From Palaemon carinicauda (Eukaryota; Arthropoda; Malacostraca; Decapoda; Palaemonidae): a stretch of 64,000 bases of DNA. Made by a program: the position numbers and the translations under genes. The notes beneath the pieces were generated by a model, which saw only the letters and a list, made by a program, of their open reading frames with translations, was not told the DNA's origin and did no database searches. Shown in pieces: positions 1 to 10,890 of this stretch (position 1 is the stretch's first letter; each line of letters starts with the position of its first letter). Location: positions 16,323,689-16,387,688 of the forward strand of contig NC_090736.1 of NCBI RefSeq assembly GCF_036898095.1. Reading direction: 5' to 3'.

Positions 1-210
1 ATTGGTTTAGTTACAATTGCCCCATCTCATGTCACTCATGTGGAACACTTTTTGCATTGGCAGCCCATCAGAAAAATTTTATTTAGATAGGGAAAGTGCA
101 TTGTTTCAAATATGCTCTATTTATATTTACTTATATAGGAACATCAGAGTAAATGTTCTTAGAGTGAATTTTTTTTTGACATGCCCAAAGGTTTGGTGTT
201 TAAAGGTTTC
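1..210. other. Flank left of DE1, no gene
   Basis: AT-rich sequence with no recognisable exon or repeat. It probably lies inside the large upstream intron of the SHPRH gene (inference from the first visible exon being internal). Confidence 0.4.
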
Positions 211-396
211 TTTGTTCCGTAACCGAAATACAAACCACGCTATTTACATAGGGTATTACTTTCAGCGTAGCTGAAATGACGAGCCATTAGATTTTAAGGA
301 GGGTTAAACTACCCCCGCGCTAGTTAACAAGGGGGTAGGGGAGGGGTAGCTAGCTACCCCTCCCCCCCACACACTGGTGAGCTGCCTCTTCACTTT
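211..396 (+). repeat. DE1 left inverted terminal repeat
   Basis: The first 43 bases (tttgttccgtaaccg..) match the reverse complement of 5153-5195 without mismatch. Further in, it pairs with 5300-5480 but with substitutions and length change in the (TG)n/G-run, so the element is not young. Several GC-rich palindromes (ccccgcgctagt; ggggtagctagctacccc) occur at 310-365. Confidence 0.8.
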
Positions 397-659
397 TGAC
401 TCGGACGATGAACAGACGTCTCTGTCCCGTCCTCGCATGACAGCCATTAAGGTTTTGTCTTTACTTAATTACTTACTTTTCTTATAGTTAATATATATGT
501 AAACATTCTTATGTTTATGTATATATTTGAGTATAGAAATACAGTAAGTTTCCTTTTCAGTGTTTGTGCTGTGTGTGTGTGTAGGAAGTCCACTCTTTTG
601 TACGACAACATCTCCGTGTGGTCCCAGTCCCCCACGGTGACATTTCATGGGTCGCGATC

Positions 660-2780
660 TCTCCCTTGGTCCTTCGGTCTCCCTTCGGCGGGCGCCGTGG
701 GGAATCGTCATCGCTGGACTTTATTTATTAATCTGTTTCTCCGCTGTTCCTCCTTCCCACGGGGAACTTGGTCTATCAGCGTAGGGAACATGGGAGTTTA
801 GTTTGACTACGGTCTCTCTCTCTCTCCTTGAGGTCGTTCACCCTTTTTATTACTACTACGTATTACGGTAGCTTCCTTCCCGTTGCGGGTTGAGTTGCTC
901 CCATTTTATTTTGTCTCAATTATTTTTAATCAAATCTAATTGTATTTGTTAACTTCAGCTTTTTTGTAGAACGCTTCCCTTCGGGGTTCATTCGTTCCTA
1001 CTATTAGTGGAAATTTTTAGATGAATTACATAATTATAATTGTTATAATTCTGTTTTGTTACAGTTCTCCGCCTTCCCCCCCTTCCTCGTGAGTGTCAGT
1101 GGGGGAGGAGGGCGCATTCCTGGTGCGTAATTCTTATGTTCTTTTCCCTCGGGGTTCCTCTTCGGAGTTCCCCTGGGGGAATAAATGTTAACTAATTATT
1201 TTATTTTCATAGTTAGCTATCTAGTTTTTCGTTTGCCTAATGTGCCAATGAAGCAGAGCTGTCCTGTTGGGTCCTGGGGAGTCTGCTATTGCCGCCTCCT
1301 CTACGACTTTGTCATGGGCATGTTCCCTTCTCCTAGAAGTTCTCCCGTGACAACTGTCAGCTCCTTAGTTCATTTAAAACGCTCAGGAGGTTCGCCTCCA
1401 TGGGTGGGTAACTTCCCTTCCGAGGGAGGTTCCCTTCCCAGGTATGAGTTTTTTCCCCTTCGGAAGGGGGGGCCAACTTCTCTTACCTTAACAATCGGGC
1501 GGTTGCTCTTGGTGCTGAGCGACCGCTTTTATAACCATGCTCTAGGGACTGAGCGGTTGCAAGGCCGGACCATGGAATTCGTGCGATTATGCTCTTGGTG
1601 ATGAGCGATCGCACTTGCAGCTATGCTCAAGGGGCTGGGCAGCTGCAGGAGCTCCTCTTCGGAGAGTTTCTCTTTATGGTCAGCTTGCTGATCCAACGGT
1701 CCTAGGGGGCGCCTTCATCAGTTCTTCTGGTCTCTTCTACGAAATGTTCTCCTCTTTCGTTCGCGAGAAGGACACTCATAGAGACTCCTCTTCGGAGGAC
1801 TCCCCTGCTGTTGTTGCTGAAGGCTCAGTTCCCCCCTCCGAACTTCCTTCGAGGGGGCAGCTGAATCCAACGGTCTCTCCTTCGAGTGTCTCTCCCCATC
1901 GTGGGAGTTCACTAACAGAGATTCCTCATCGGAGGACTGATGATGGTGCTCCTGTCCGTGGTCGTCTTCATCTTCAGCCGCAGAGGATCCTCCTCGACGA
2001 GAACAGCCCGTTACAGCTGCTTCGCTAGACCTTTCGGCAGATCGTTCGCGATCTCCGACACCTGCCAGACTTTCTTGTCTTCCATCTCCGTTCCTGGACG
2101 CAGAGGCACAGTGGGCGCCACTCCACCCCGTTTTCCGACGGGCACCGGTCCCTTCGGGGCTAAGGGCTTATCTCACAATGTGAGTAAGTCCCTTAGTGCC
2201 AGGTTTTTCTACCTGTGCAACCTCGTTCTCCTGCGCGCTCGCGCACATTAGTTCGCAAATACTCTCCTGCTGGGGACCAGTCTTCTGCTGAATCAACACT
2301 CCAGAGATCTCCGGTAGCCGAGTCTCACCGTAGATCTCCTAATCGCCACTCTTCTGGGACCTTCTGTGCGGCTACGCGCCTTGTGCACCAACGGTCTCCT
2401 GAACGCCAACGTTCGCCCTCGCGCCCATGATCTCCGGATCTGGGCCCAAGCAGGGAGATTATTTCTTCACTGAACTCCACGTTCACCTGCTCGCCAGCGC
2501 GCATCTGCGCCCCCTATCCTGATGTGCGCAATACGCGCCAACTTTCGCCCATGCGCCCATGATCTTCGGATCTGGGCGCAGGGAAGGAGTTTATTCCTTT
2601 GCCTCCTCGCCGACGATCTCTCTGGTTCTGCACCCTCGCTGATATCGTCTGGCCGCGCATATCTTCTGGCCACGCAACTACGTGCCTACGGTCTCCCGGT
2701 TCCTGCCTCGTCGCGCGCAGTTTAAGAAGTTCCTACACTGGCGCACAGGCGCTCACAGGTTCTTCTGGACTCGCAGCTGT
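660..2780 (+). pseudogene. DE1 Gag-like / 5' region, broken
   Basis: No single frame stays open. Short stretches translate into Ser/Pro/Arg-rich low-complexity peptide (for example the SPERQRSPSRP-type run near 2390-2428), typical of the middle of the Gag-like ORF in DE2 and DE3. The DNA is striking for short inverted repeats: four hairpin units at 1499-1645 built on TTGGTGCT-like loops between gcg(g/a)t..gctc and gagcg..cgc arms, and repeated ccttcgg / ctcttcggag motifs that would fold with TTCG loops (for example 1783-1802). A ~132-bp imperfect tandem duplication lies at about 2403-2592. The Cys-rich N-terminal motif found in DE3 and DE4 is not recognisable here. Start and end are approximate. 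Confidence 0.45.
2403..2592 (+). repeat. Imperfect ~132-bp tandem duplication in DE1
   Basis: The block ttcgccctcgcgcccatgat followed by ct(c/t)cggatctgggc starts at 2412 and recurs at about 2543 with few changes. It lies in the low-complexity Gag-like part. Confidence 0.6.
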
Positions 2781-3260
2781 GTTTCGATCTCTCCAGCACC
2801 ACAGGTGTCCACCAGAATGTTCACCCTGTTATCTTCATGACCACACAGGAGCGGCATGCGTCTCCTTCGCTTTCTGGATGACTGGCTAACCCAGGTAGTC
2901 TCGGAATCGACCCTTCTTTGACACCGAGACAAGCTTCTGGGACTTGTCCAAGATCTAGGGGTCATGGTAATTCTCGAGAAGTCTTCTCTGCTTCCATCTC
3001 AACAACTGGGATATCTAGGCATGATATTAGACTCCAATCTCCAAACCTTCCCATCAGATGACAAGATAGCAAGGCTAAGGAGAGTCGCAGAACCTTTCCT
3101 CGGACGAGGAGAGCTTCCAGCCCAATCTTGGTTACGCCTCCTAGGTCTCCTTTCCTCCTTGGCCAGGCTAATTCCAACGGCCGCCTCAGGATGAGATCCC
3201 TGCATTGGTGGCCCCAGTCCCGGTGGAATCAAGATAACGATTCCCCGGACATTCTGGTCC
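2760..3260 (+). pseudogene. DE1 reverse transcriptase, C-terminal half, broken
   Basis: Frames spanning 2785-2890 read like the RT palm just before and at the active site (APQVFTRMF-like, then LLRFLDDWL, matching the YLDDWL box of DE3 with the Tyr position changed). The frame 2964-3194 continues with EKSSLLPSQQLGYLGM and FPSDDKIARLRR, the conserved stretch following the YxDD box in DIRS RTs. Motif A and all upstream RT are absent. Frameshifts separate the pieces. Confidence 0.75.
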
Positions 3261-3335
3261 CTTTTGAGACCTGCGGAACGAATGGACCTGCAGTGGTAGT
3301 TGACCTACGGAAACCTTTGCAAGGGAATGGATCTT

Positions 3336-3720
3336 CTCGTTCTTCCCCCGCATTTGATGCTGTTCTCGGACTCGTCAAAACAAGGGGGGGTGGGGGCCAC
3401 GTTCTGAATCAGGCCTATGGTCAGAACCAGAGGGGTACCTCCACATCAATCTGCTAGGAATGAAGGCTGTATTTTGGCCCTTCAACACTTCCAACAGACC
3501 CTGGCGAGTCACTCCGTGAACGACAACTCCATGGTAGTGGCTTTTTTCAAGAAGCAGGGAGGTACCTTTTCATAACAGCTTTCTCATCTTGCAGCAGAGA
3601 TACTGAGATGACCCGAAGTCCACTCAATACCCTATCGGCTCGCTTCATTCCGGGCAAAGGAATGTGCTCTCCGACAGTCTGAGCAGGGTCTCACAGATTG
3701 AAAGTACCGAGTGGTCTTTG
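3336..3720 (+). pseudogene. DE1 RNase H remnant
   Basis: LFSDSSK followed by a G-run (3381-3397) matches the first catalytic Asp block (LFSDASDLGWG in DE3). HINLLGMKAVF at about 3452 corresponds to the catalytic Glu block, and a Ser-Val-Asn-Asp-Asn block near 3510-3530 to the next Asp block. Stops and frameshifts interrupt it. Confidence 0.65.
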
Positions 3721-4069
3721 GCCCCCCCTGGTAGCCAACAAGTCCTGACCTTGTGGACTTGTTTGCGACAGCCTTGAATTTCAAGCTGCCGCTGTATTAC
3801 TCCCAGTCCCAGACCCCAAGGCACTCTAGCAAGATGCCTTCCTGCAACGGTGGGACAACATCGACGTCTACGTCTTCCCACCATTCTGTCTGTTGAGAAG
3901 GGGGCTCAACAAGACCAGACTAACGGTCAACCTGTCGATGACTCTGATAGCTCCGCTGCGGCATCATGCAGAGTGGTTCCCGGAACTTCTGCATTTCCTG
4001 ACGGAACTCCTGAGAGAGCTTCCTCCACGACACGAGCTACTCAAACAACCACACTGTAACATCTACCAC

Positions 4070-4640
4070 AAGCCGTAGCATCGCTTCGGCTTCACGCCTG
4101 GAGACCATCCAGCATCTTCTCACAGAGAGAGGCGTTCCGCAACAAGTTGCGGAGCAGATGTCTCGACACCTGCGAAAGTCATCCGCAGGGGTCTACCAGG
4201 CGAAGTGAAGAGTCTTCTGTGGTTGGTGTCGTGGGAGAGGTACCTCTCCCCTTGATGCCACTATTCCAGCAATAGCGGAGTTATTGTATATCGGCGGGAG
4301 GAAATGCGCCTTTCGCTCTCGTCGGTGGAAGCCTATCTCTCAGCCTTAAGTCTGGCCTTCAGACTGAAAGGAATAGACATTTCCTCCTCGCTGGATCTTT
4401 CTTCGCTCATACGAAACTACGAACTTACCTGCCCCCAGTCGGAAGTGAGACCTCCTCCATGGAACATGGTTCGGGCTCTTAGGGCTCTTAAGAGATCTCC
4501 TTGCGAACCAGTACGCCAGGCTTCTGATCGTCACCGGTCTTGGAAGACGGTGCTCCTGCTCGCTCTGGCCTCGGCCAAGCGTGTCAGTGAACTTCATGGT
4601 GTCTCGTACGACGTCGCCCATTCAAGAGGATAGGTGGAGG
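4070..4640 (+). pseudogene. DE1 tyrosine recombinase, N-terminal part only
   Basis: The open stretch 4304-4633 gives SVEAYLSALSLAFRLKG, NYELTCPQ and ASAKRVSELHGVS. It matches the DE4 recombinase (residues KGYRSALSHIFRLKG and NYELSCPQ) and contains the first catalytic Arg (AKRVSEL). The HxxR and Tyr blocks that should follow are not readable in 4640-5100, so the enzyme is dead. Confidence 0.75.
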
Positions 4641-5152
4641 TAACGTTCAGGTTCGTCCCTGAGTTGGTTACTAGACTCAAAATCTTAATGGACAGGTAGC
4701 AGAAGGTTGAGGGCATTGTTATCCAGTTTTAGACTGCATGAATGAAAGAAGTATGTCTGGCCCTTACTTCTTTCTGCATCCTCCCCTCTCTTGGGGAAAA
4801 CAGCATCCTGGGTTCTCTGCATAGCTGACCTCAAACCTCTGCAGGTAAACCATGCTTCCTTGTGTTCCTAATATTAAGGTAATACTGTCGCGTCCCCCAT
4901 ACCCTGACGAGGTGGTATTGGGAACATCCTAGCCTAGAATTCCAGTTAAAGGACTCAGGTCGACTTTCTATTACAAGTCACACTTCTTCCCTCCACACAC
5001 AAGCTTATGTAGGCCGCACGATTCTTGCGTAACAAGAAACTTGCGAGGTGCAGGGACTCTTTTTCTCGAGTGCTGCTCACTCGGATTCTGAGTCCCTGGG
5101 TAAGCCAAAGCCAGTAAGGCTGGGGACTTTCCACCTTACCTGAGGGTAAGTC

Positions 5153-5253
5153 ACCCTATGTAAATAGCGTGGTTTGTATTTCGGTTACGGAACAAATGAC
5201 AAATTCGGAGATAATTTGTATTTTTCCTAACCATGCAAACCTTAGCTATTTAC
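5153..5253 (+). repeat. DE1 internal complementary region (ICR)
   Basis: 5153-5195 is the reverse complement of the left terminus (211-253); 5196-5251 is the reverse complement of the right terminus (about 5484-5536). The junction lies at aacaaa/tgacaaat. In DIRS-1 such a region is thought to template joining of the two ends into a circle. Confidence 0.8.
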
Positions 5254-5299
5254 ACACATTTGCCCGCCAGCCCTGTCCCCCCAAGACAAGTCCTACTTC

Positions 5300-5539
5300 T
5301 AAGTGAAGTGAGGCAGCCTACCAGTGTGTGTGTGTGTGTGTGTGTGGGGGGGGGGGATAGCTAGGTACCCCTCCCCTACCCCCGCGCTAGTTCTTCCGCG
5401 CTAACTAGTGCGGGGGTAGTTTAACCCTCATTAAAATCCAATGGTTCCTCATTTCAGCTACGCCGAAAGTAATACCCTATGTAAATAGCTAAGGTTTGTA
5501 TGGTTAGGAAAAATACAGATTATCTCCGAATTGTCATTT
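5300..5539 (+). repeat. DE1 right inverted terminal repeat
   Basis: Inverted copy of the left repeat with an expanded (TG)n tract (5327-5346) and a G-run. Ends near tgtcattt, where similarity to the ICR stops. Confidence 0.75.
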
Positions 5540-5583
5540 TTCAATCAATTTTAGCACCCTATGGTATCAGGTACTAAATCCTT

Positions 5584-5768
5584 TGGTACTTTCCTGTTAT
5601 TGCCCCACCACTAATTTCTGATATAACCCCAATACTATTTTTGAGTTTAGGTTAGGTTTGAATTTATCCACCTTCATATTAAATAATTAAAATAACCTAA
5701 TCTAACCTAAAAAATAGTATTGGGGTTATATCGAAAATTAGTGGTGGGGCAATAACAGGAAAGTACCA
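5584..5768. mobile_element. Foldback MITE (185 bp)
   Basis: Two arms of about 70 bp (tggtactttcctgttattgc.. and its reverse complement) pair almost perfectly around a short AT-rich centre. Candidate 6-bp target duplication ATCCTT lies at 5578-5583 and 5769-5774. No coding capacity. Superfamily not assignable from the ends alone. Confidence 0.8.
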
Positions 5769-5774
5769 ATCCTT

Positions 5775-6655
5775 CAATACACCTTGAATAAGCATATATG
5801 GCCATGCCGCATTGAAATGACTGCTTCTCATCTTTGAAAAGGTGGGCATTTGCTATAAGCATTCTCTTCTCTTCCCATGAATATGATGATACTGGTCATT
5901 CTCTTCCATATCATTTTCCCTTTTCTTTTTCCTATTTAGTTGAGAGTGTATATTCTTAGGACTCCTTGTACCCATTATGGTCTGGTTTAGATAATAATTT
6001 GAAAGAGCTTTAGAGTTCATTGCATGTTCACTGACTGGGAAAGGGTGAATTCTTTCTGCATTACTATTAACTTTATCCGTTACTGACTAGCATACGAATG
6101 ACCTGTCCACATCTACTGTATTCACTTTACTAGGATTACGGATCTGACATTGAGTTTTCCATCTGTTGGAGATTGCCAAACTTATCTCCATCATGTGAAC
6201 CTATTTAGTTTAAATGATGTTGGATGCCCTGTAAGCCCTAAGGATGAGTATGTGCATAACTAAGGGGTTTAACTCTGCCTCTGTATTTACTGCAGAGCTG
6301 ACAGCTTCGGAATTTGTTGTAAGAAGAAGGGAAAATGGTTTGTCATATACAGTACTGTACTGCATTTGAATCACTGAAGCTTTTAAAAGTCCTTGCCTTG
6401 TCCACTAATTCTAAATGCTCTTTCACTTTTCCTTTTGTCACAAAGCTGTTCATTTCTGCTGGGTTCTCTCTCATAATGAAGTTCATGGTGTATAAGTAGC
6501 AACCAAGGAGGATAAGCAAGCCACATTAAGTGATTATCATTCTTTGAAAAGTGTTTCCCACTTGGATATGAAAATACCAATTAGATCATATAGTGTTTTG
6601 AAAAAAAGACAAGAGGCCTAGTTGACCCTTCTTTCAAAAAATAAGAAATCATTAT
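5775..6655. other. Non-coding, nothing recognised
   Basis: AT-rich sequence with only short chance frames on either strand. No exon-like stretch with plausible splice sites and conserved protein was seen. Confidence 0.4.
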
Positions 6656-6957
6656 TACTAGCTAAGCTACAGTAGTTGGAAAAGCAGGATGCTATAAGCC
6701 CAAGGGCTCCAACATGGAAAATAGGCCAGTGAGAAAAGGAAATGAGGGAACAGATAGAATAGCGTACCCAAGTGTACCTTCAAGCAAGAGAACTCCAACT
6801 CAAGACAGGGGAAGACCATGGTACAAAGGCTATGGCCCTACCCAAGACAAGAGAACAATTTTTTAAAATTTTGGAGAGTCCTTATCCTAGAAGAGCTGCT
6901 TACCATAGTTAAAGGGTCTCTTCTACCCCTGAACAATTCCAGTGCAGCAGTTAACCC
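6656..6957 (-). repeat. LINE 3'-tail repeat copy
   Basis: Reads on the minus strand as the dispersed family that also occurs at 22457-22962 and 63707-63898: agaagagacccttta.., then cctgttggagcccttgggct, cagcatcctgcttttccaac. This copy keeps the upstream block with the accatggtcttcc segment but has only a stub (tactagctaagct) of the (AAT)n end. Confidence 0.75.
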
Positions 6958-7187
6958 CTTGAGAGAGAGAGAGAGAAGAATTTTTCAGTCATCTTAGTGT
7001 TGCCAGGTATATGAGGAAAGAAAATATTCAGAACATGACAATGAAAGAATTAAAATATTTCTTCAAAATAGACAAATCTAATTAAAAACATTTCACTAAT
7101 ATAATAGATTACAAAAAATCTTTAATTTTCTCAAAATATTTTTGTCACCTAATTAAGGAAGGAAGAGAGAGAGAGTGGATAGGTATC

Positions 7188-9300
7188 ATCCTAGTTGGAA
7201 AAGCATGATGCTATAAGTCCAAGGGCTCCAACAGGGAAATATTTTCCAGTGAGGAAAGGAAACAAAGAAATAAATATACTACAGAAATAATAAACAATAA
7301 AAATGAAATATTTTAAAAACAGTAATAACATTAAATTACGGTAGATCTTCCATAAAAAAAAAGAAAAAGAAAGAGAGGAAGAGAAATAAGATAGAATAGT
7401 ATGCTCAAGTGTACAGTAGTGAATTTGCAATCGAGAATAGCACCTGGAATTTGAAACGAGTTGAATGTAGTTATAGAAACCCTGTCAATGAAAAGATCTG
7501 TGTGATGATGATCCAATGTCGTAGACTTAATCATGCATCGAGTTTTGGTAGGGTTTAACTTGAACCCCATAATTTGCACCATACTCTAATTTTAAGCAAA
7601 GCACACTGCCATCCGGACTTCTTGAGTGGAAACTACTTCAGCAACATTAGCGAGTGAAGGGATATTAGGATTCTGCTTCACAATCTATTTGTCAAAAGAG
7701 CTATAAGGATTGCGGGAATACAAGGTTTTAGCAACAGAGGGATCTAGAGTAAATAAGAATTCAAGAATCTGTGAGAGGAATTCAACTATGTAAGGTCAGT
7801 GAACCATCAGAACCCTTATTGAATGGAACACTATTACCGCTAGACCTGACTTGGAGAAGTCAGTTTAGGACTAGCAACTGGGCAGGTAAATCAGAACACC
7901 ACCTTTAAGTAAAGTCTCACTGACCTGAAATTTAACAAAAGAAGCTGAATAAGTAAAGAGCTTTTAAAGCTCATCACTGTCAAAACTTGGTTAGTTAAGT
8001 GTATATTGTAGAAGGGTGCTGGCAGGTCATTATCGTCATTATCTCCGCTATAAACTACTAGCCAAAATCTTCTCTGAATTTCCCCCTTAACTAAAAGCAA
8101 GTTTCATATAAAACTTTTGAACTTGCAATATACTTTTCTATGAGAGGAACAGTGAGGCATTGGCACTTATCACAATGGTTATTTAAATCACAGTTCTGTC
8201 CCCATGCAATAATTGCTAACAAATCCAGATTGATTGATAAATTGATTTGAAGTTTTCTGCCATCCTGACATCAAAGGTCATTGACACAGATATCGTTTAT
8301 TATCAATAAAGAATAAAAGAATATTCAATTAAAACCATGAAAGCAATGATGTCATTCTAAAATTTAAAAAGCTTTCAGAATATGTGCTTCTGAAATAAAT
8401 CTAAAAATACTGCTAGCATAGTATAACACATCCTGCCTAAGAAATTGGCAAGGATGAACCTGACGTCTCACCTCGAGCTTCAAACAGATATCTGTTTCTA
8501 AGAGTGCTAAAAGTGGGGCATTTGGTCAACAAATGCCTCACTGTCAGGGTCAAGAAATCCAGAAGACCACTTAATAAGCAATGAAACTTATCACAATCCT
8601 GAAAAAGGAGTGTGTCAAACAATGTGATTGAACGACTGAATAAACAAATACCCCTGTTGTGTCAATGTCACTGCTTTGCTTCTTTCCATTAACTGCTAGT
8701 CTCTTATTACTTTACTATAAACAATATTAAGATCAGGAGAGTATAAAAATAAAAATTTTATGATTAGAATTCCATTTTTATCTGTTAAGAGATTCAGCAA
8801 TCTAGGAAGATGGGATCAATGCAAAGAGTAGCATCATCTGGATAAGCAAAAAGCTGGTTTTCAAAGTAAAACCACATGCAGTAAAAAGCTAAAAAAACTA
8901 CCCTGAGGAACATCAAAGATTACATTGCTGTAATCATTCTGATAGGCATCAACAACTAGTCTGTAATTTATTATTTGAAAATTCTATGATAATACCAAGA
9001 TACCCACCAACTTCCATCTGTTCAAGCTTGAAAACAAGGGCCTTATGATTAACATGGTCAAAATCAGCACTAAAATCAAGACCCCTTATTCAGCCTTTAT
9101 GAACAGACTCAGGATTTCTGCAAAGGGAAATTCTAAGAGCATCGCCAGCAACAAGGCTTTTGCGGGAATTATAAGAGCATCGCAAGCAACAAGGCTTTTG
9201 TGAAAGTCAAACTGTGACTCCTGTAACAGAATATTACATTCAACATAAATATTCATATACTTTACCAATTGACATTCCTAAAATTTCAATGAGAGAGTCA
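7188..9300 (-). mobile_element. Degenerate LINE with RT fragments, interrupted
   Basis: On the minus strand, 9268-8980 reads like an RT start of palm (ESQFDFHKSLVACDALI, then a FDHVNHKALVFKLEQ-like block near 9070-9010). About 8880-8810 holds a YPDDATL-like box, that is a YxDD motif. Then 7582-7430 gives GFKLNPTKTRCMIKS and a FQIPGAILDCKFT block, the usual RT C-terminal part of Jockey/CR1-type LINEs. The end, 7430-7188, is the dispersed tail repeat. Order and strand agree with one element; the gap between YxDD and the later block is about 1.2 kb instead of about 0.15 kb because of a nested insertion. Many stops; inactive. Clade not certain. Confidence 0.7.
8120..8760 (-). mobile_element. Second LINE piece (RNase H-like) nested in the first
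   Basis: The minus-strand stretch 8622-8437 contains LTLTVRHLLTKCPTFSTLRN, resembling the H-rich tail (TVRHLLxECP) found after RT in several arthropod LINEs. It is followed by a tail with tgattgatt repeats and atcctgacatc(a/g)aaggt (8230-8290); the same tail block recurs at 56560-56650. It sits between two halves of the other LINE. Boundaries are approximate. Confidence 0.5.
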
Positions 9301-9550
9301 TAGAAATTGGCAGTCTTAGAGCTACAATAACCACATTTATGTAATGGAATAACATTGCAAATTCTCCAATAATTTCAAAATCAGTCTCTTTTAGCTAACT
9401 TGCAAGAAATAACAGACAACTTAGAAGCCTAGAAATCACTTTGTCTCTGTATAAAACACAAAGGTAAAATACCATCATATACATCAAGACCAAATAAAAG
9501 ATTCTTGTTTTTTGCGGCTGAAAAGCTAGACTAGTCTGTTTAGCTTCTCT

Positions 9551-9741
9551 TTTTTCAATATTAAACTTACCCGATAATCATGTAGCTGTCAACTCCGTTG
9601 CCCGACAGAATTCTACGGAAGGGATACGCCAGCGATCGCTATACAAGAGGGGGGTGTACTCACAAGCGCCACCTGTGGCCAGGTACTGCAGTACTTCTTG
9701 TTGACACCACCTCAATTTTTCCTCTGTCGTGCCTCCGGCTA
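9551..9741 (+). repeat. DE2 left inverted terminal repeat
   Basis: Starts at tttttcaatattaaacttac. Contains the palindrome agcgatcgct at 9631-9640. From acttacccgataatcatg inward it matches the reverse complement of 15996-16158 with no difference that I can see. Confidence 0.85.
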
Positions 9742-10513
9742 GACCTATATGGATACGCTGTTGATTCTGGAGTTTTTTTGCTCACGATTTGGTGATGTAT
9801 TTGCTCTAGAGTTTAGCTTTCGCTATTCAGGAAGTTTTATCATTAGCTTAACTAGCTTTTGGAATTAATTTGATTAATTATGGTGACGAAGAGAGTATGA
9901 ACTCTCTTTCACTTTTAAATGGCCGACCCTTCCCTTAGACGGAAGTGTTGGTGTCTAAGAGAGTATAGACTCTCTTTCTTAATTTTGCTTAACAAAAGTT
10001 ATAGATTTAATTTATATCTCTCCGCCTTTTATAGGCCTCTTCGATTAACTTCCTTTTATTATAAACTTATTAAAATTAATTTTTATATTTGTTTATATTC
10101 GACCTTTCCTAATAGTAGGCGGTCTTTTCTTGGTACCGAAGTTAATTAACATTGAGCCCGTCATTTCGGTTTTCCTGTTAACATATTATGCTATTTTATT
10201 GTTTTTGAAAGAATTTCTTTGATAGTCTCGTACTGTTTTCAAAGTTGAACTAACGTTTTGTTTTGTCTCTGCAGTTGTTGACGTTCAGAACGTTCAACTT
10301 GCGCTCTATCGTTACGATAGAGAGAGAATTTTCACGGTGTCACGTTGCAGTAAGAGTAACCGTTTCTAGCGTTTTGTTCATTCTTTCTTAGCTTAATGGT
10401 TTTAATTCTAATAAAGGAACTTTTTATTTGGGAAATATTTCAGTTTTTTTCCTTTAACAATAATATGTTTTAACGATATATATGATTGGGCTCTTCTCTC
10501 AGGTTCTAAGTCA

Positions 10514-10544
<31 letters not shown>

Positions 10545-10890
10545 CGGAGGGAGAGAGAGCTGGATAAACGTTTCGTTCAAGCGAGTAACGTTGTTATCGT
10601 TTTTGCTCTTCTCCCTAGTCTCTTTAGGGGAAGAAGGTAAACGTTTCTAGAGTTTTATTCTTGTTCTCAAGCTTATGCGGTGAGAGATTTTAAACGTAGT
10701 TTATTTGATCTAGTGTTTAGTCTCTTTCCAGCCACTGAATTATTTATCTTTCATTAGATTTTTCTGTTACATTGTAATTCTGTTTTCGCAATTACTAACT
10801 TTTAAGGAAGGATAGAATTGCGTGTTTCAGGTATAACCACTTAAAGCGAGTTCAGTGAAATAAGTGCAAACAGAAAATCAAAAGTGATAA
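9742..10890 (+). other. DE2 5' region upstream of Gag-like ORF
   Basis: Probably leader plus the decayed N-terminal Gag coding. Stops precede the conserved VISAK residues that align with VISAQ of the DE3 Gag-like protein (its residue ~150), so the Cys-rich N-terminus is missing here. Contains actctctttc repeats (9895-9980) and a (GA)n tract. Confidence 0.5.
10512..10560 (+). repeat. (GA)n microsatellite
   Basis: Imperfect gagaga run interrupted by gatagagacggaggg, within the DE2 leader. Confidence 0.9.

Larger units (their letters stand above)
211..5539 (+). mobile_element. DE1: degenerate DIRS-type retrotransposon
   Basis: A 5.3 kb element bounded by inverted terminal repeats (211-396 and 5300-5539) with an internal complementary region at 5153-5253. 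In order it holds a low-complexity Gag-like region, then RT, RNase H and tyrosine recombinase remnants in several frames with stops. The RT part begins only just upstream of the YxDD-type motif, so the N-terminal half of RT is missing. DIRS elements are retrotransposons that integrate with a tyrosine recombinase rather than a DDE integrase and make no target-site duplication; none is seen here. Closest relative in the window is DE4, sharing recombinase and terminal junction sequence. It cannot encode its own movement. Confidence 0.85.

Noticed and set aside
511..801. Possible 96-codon gene at the left end of DE1
   Set aside because: Lies in the element's 5' region, no homology recognised, and the relatives do not conserve the frame.
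9742..10890. Independent host gene between the DE2 left repeat and its Gag-like ORF
   Set aside because: Only short frames; the last part aligns with DE3 Gag coding, so it is element leader and decayed Gag.
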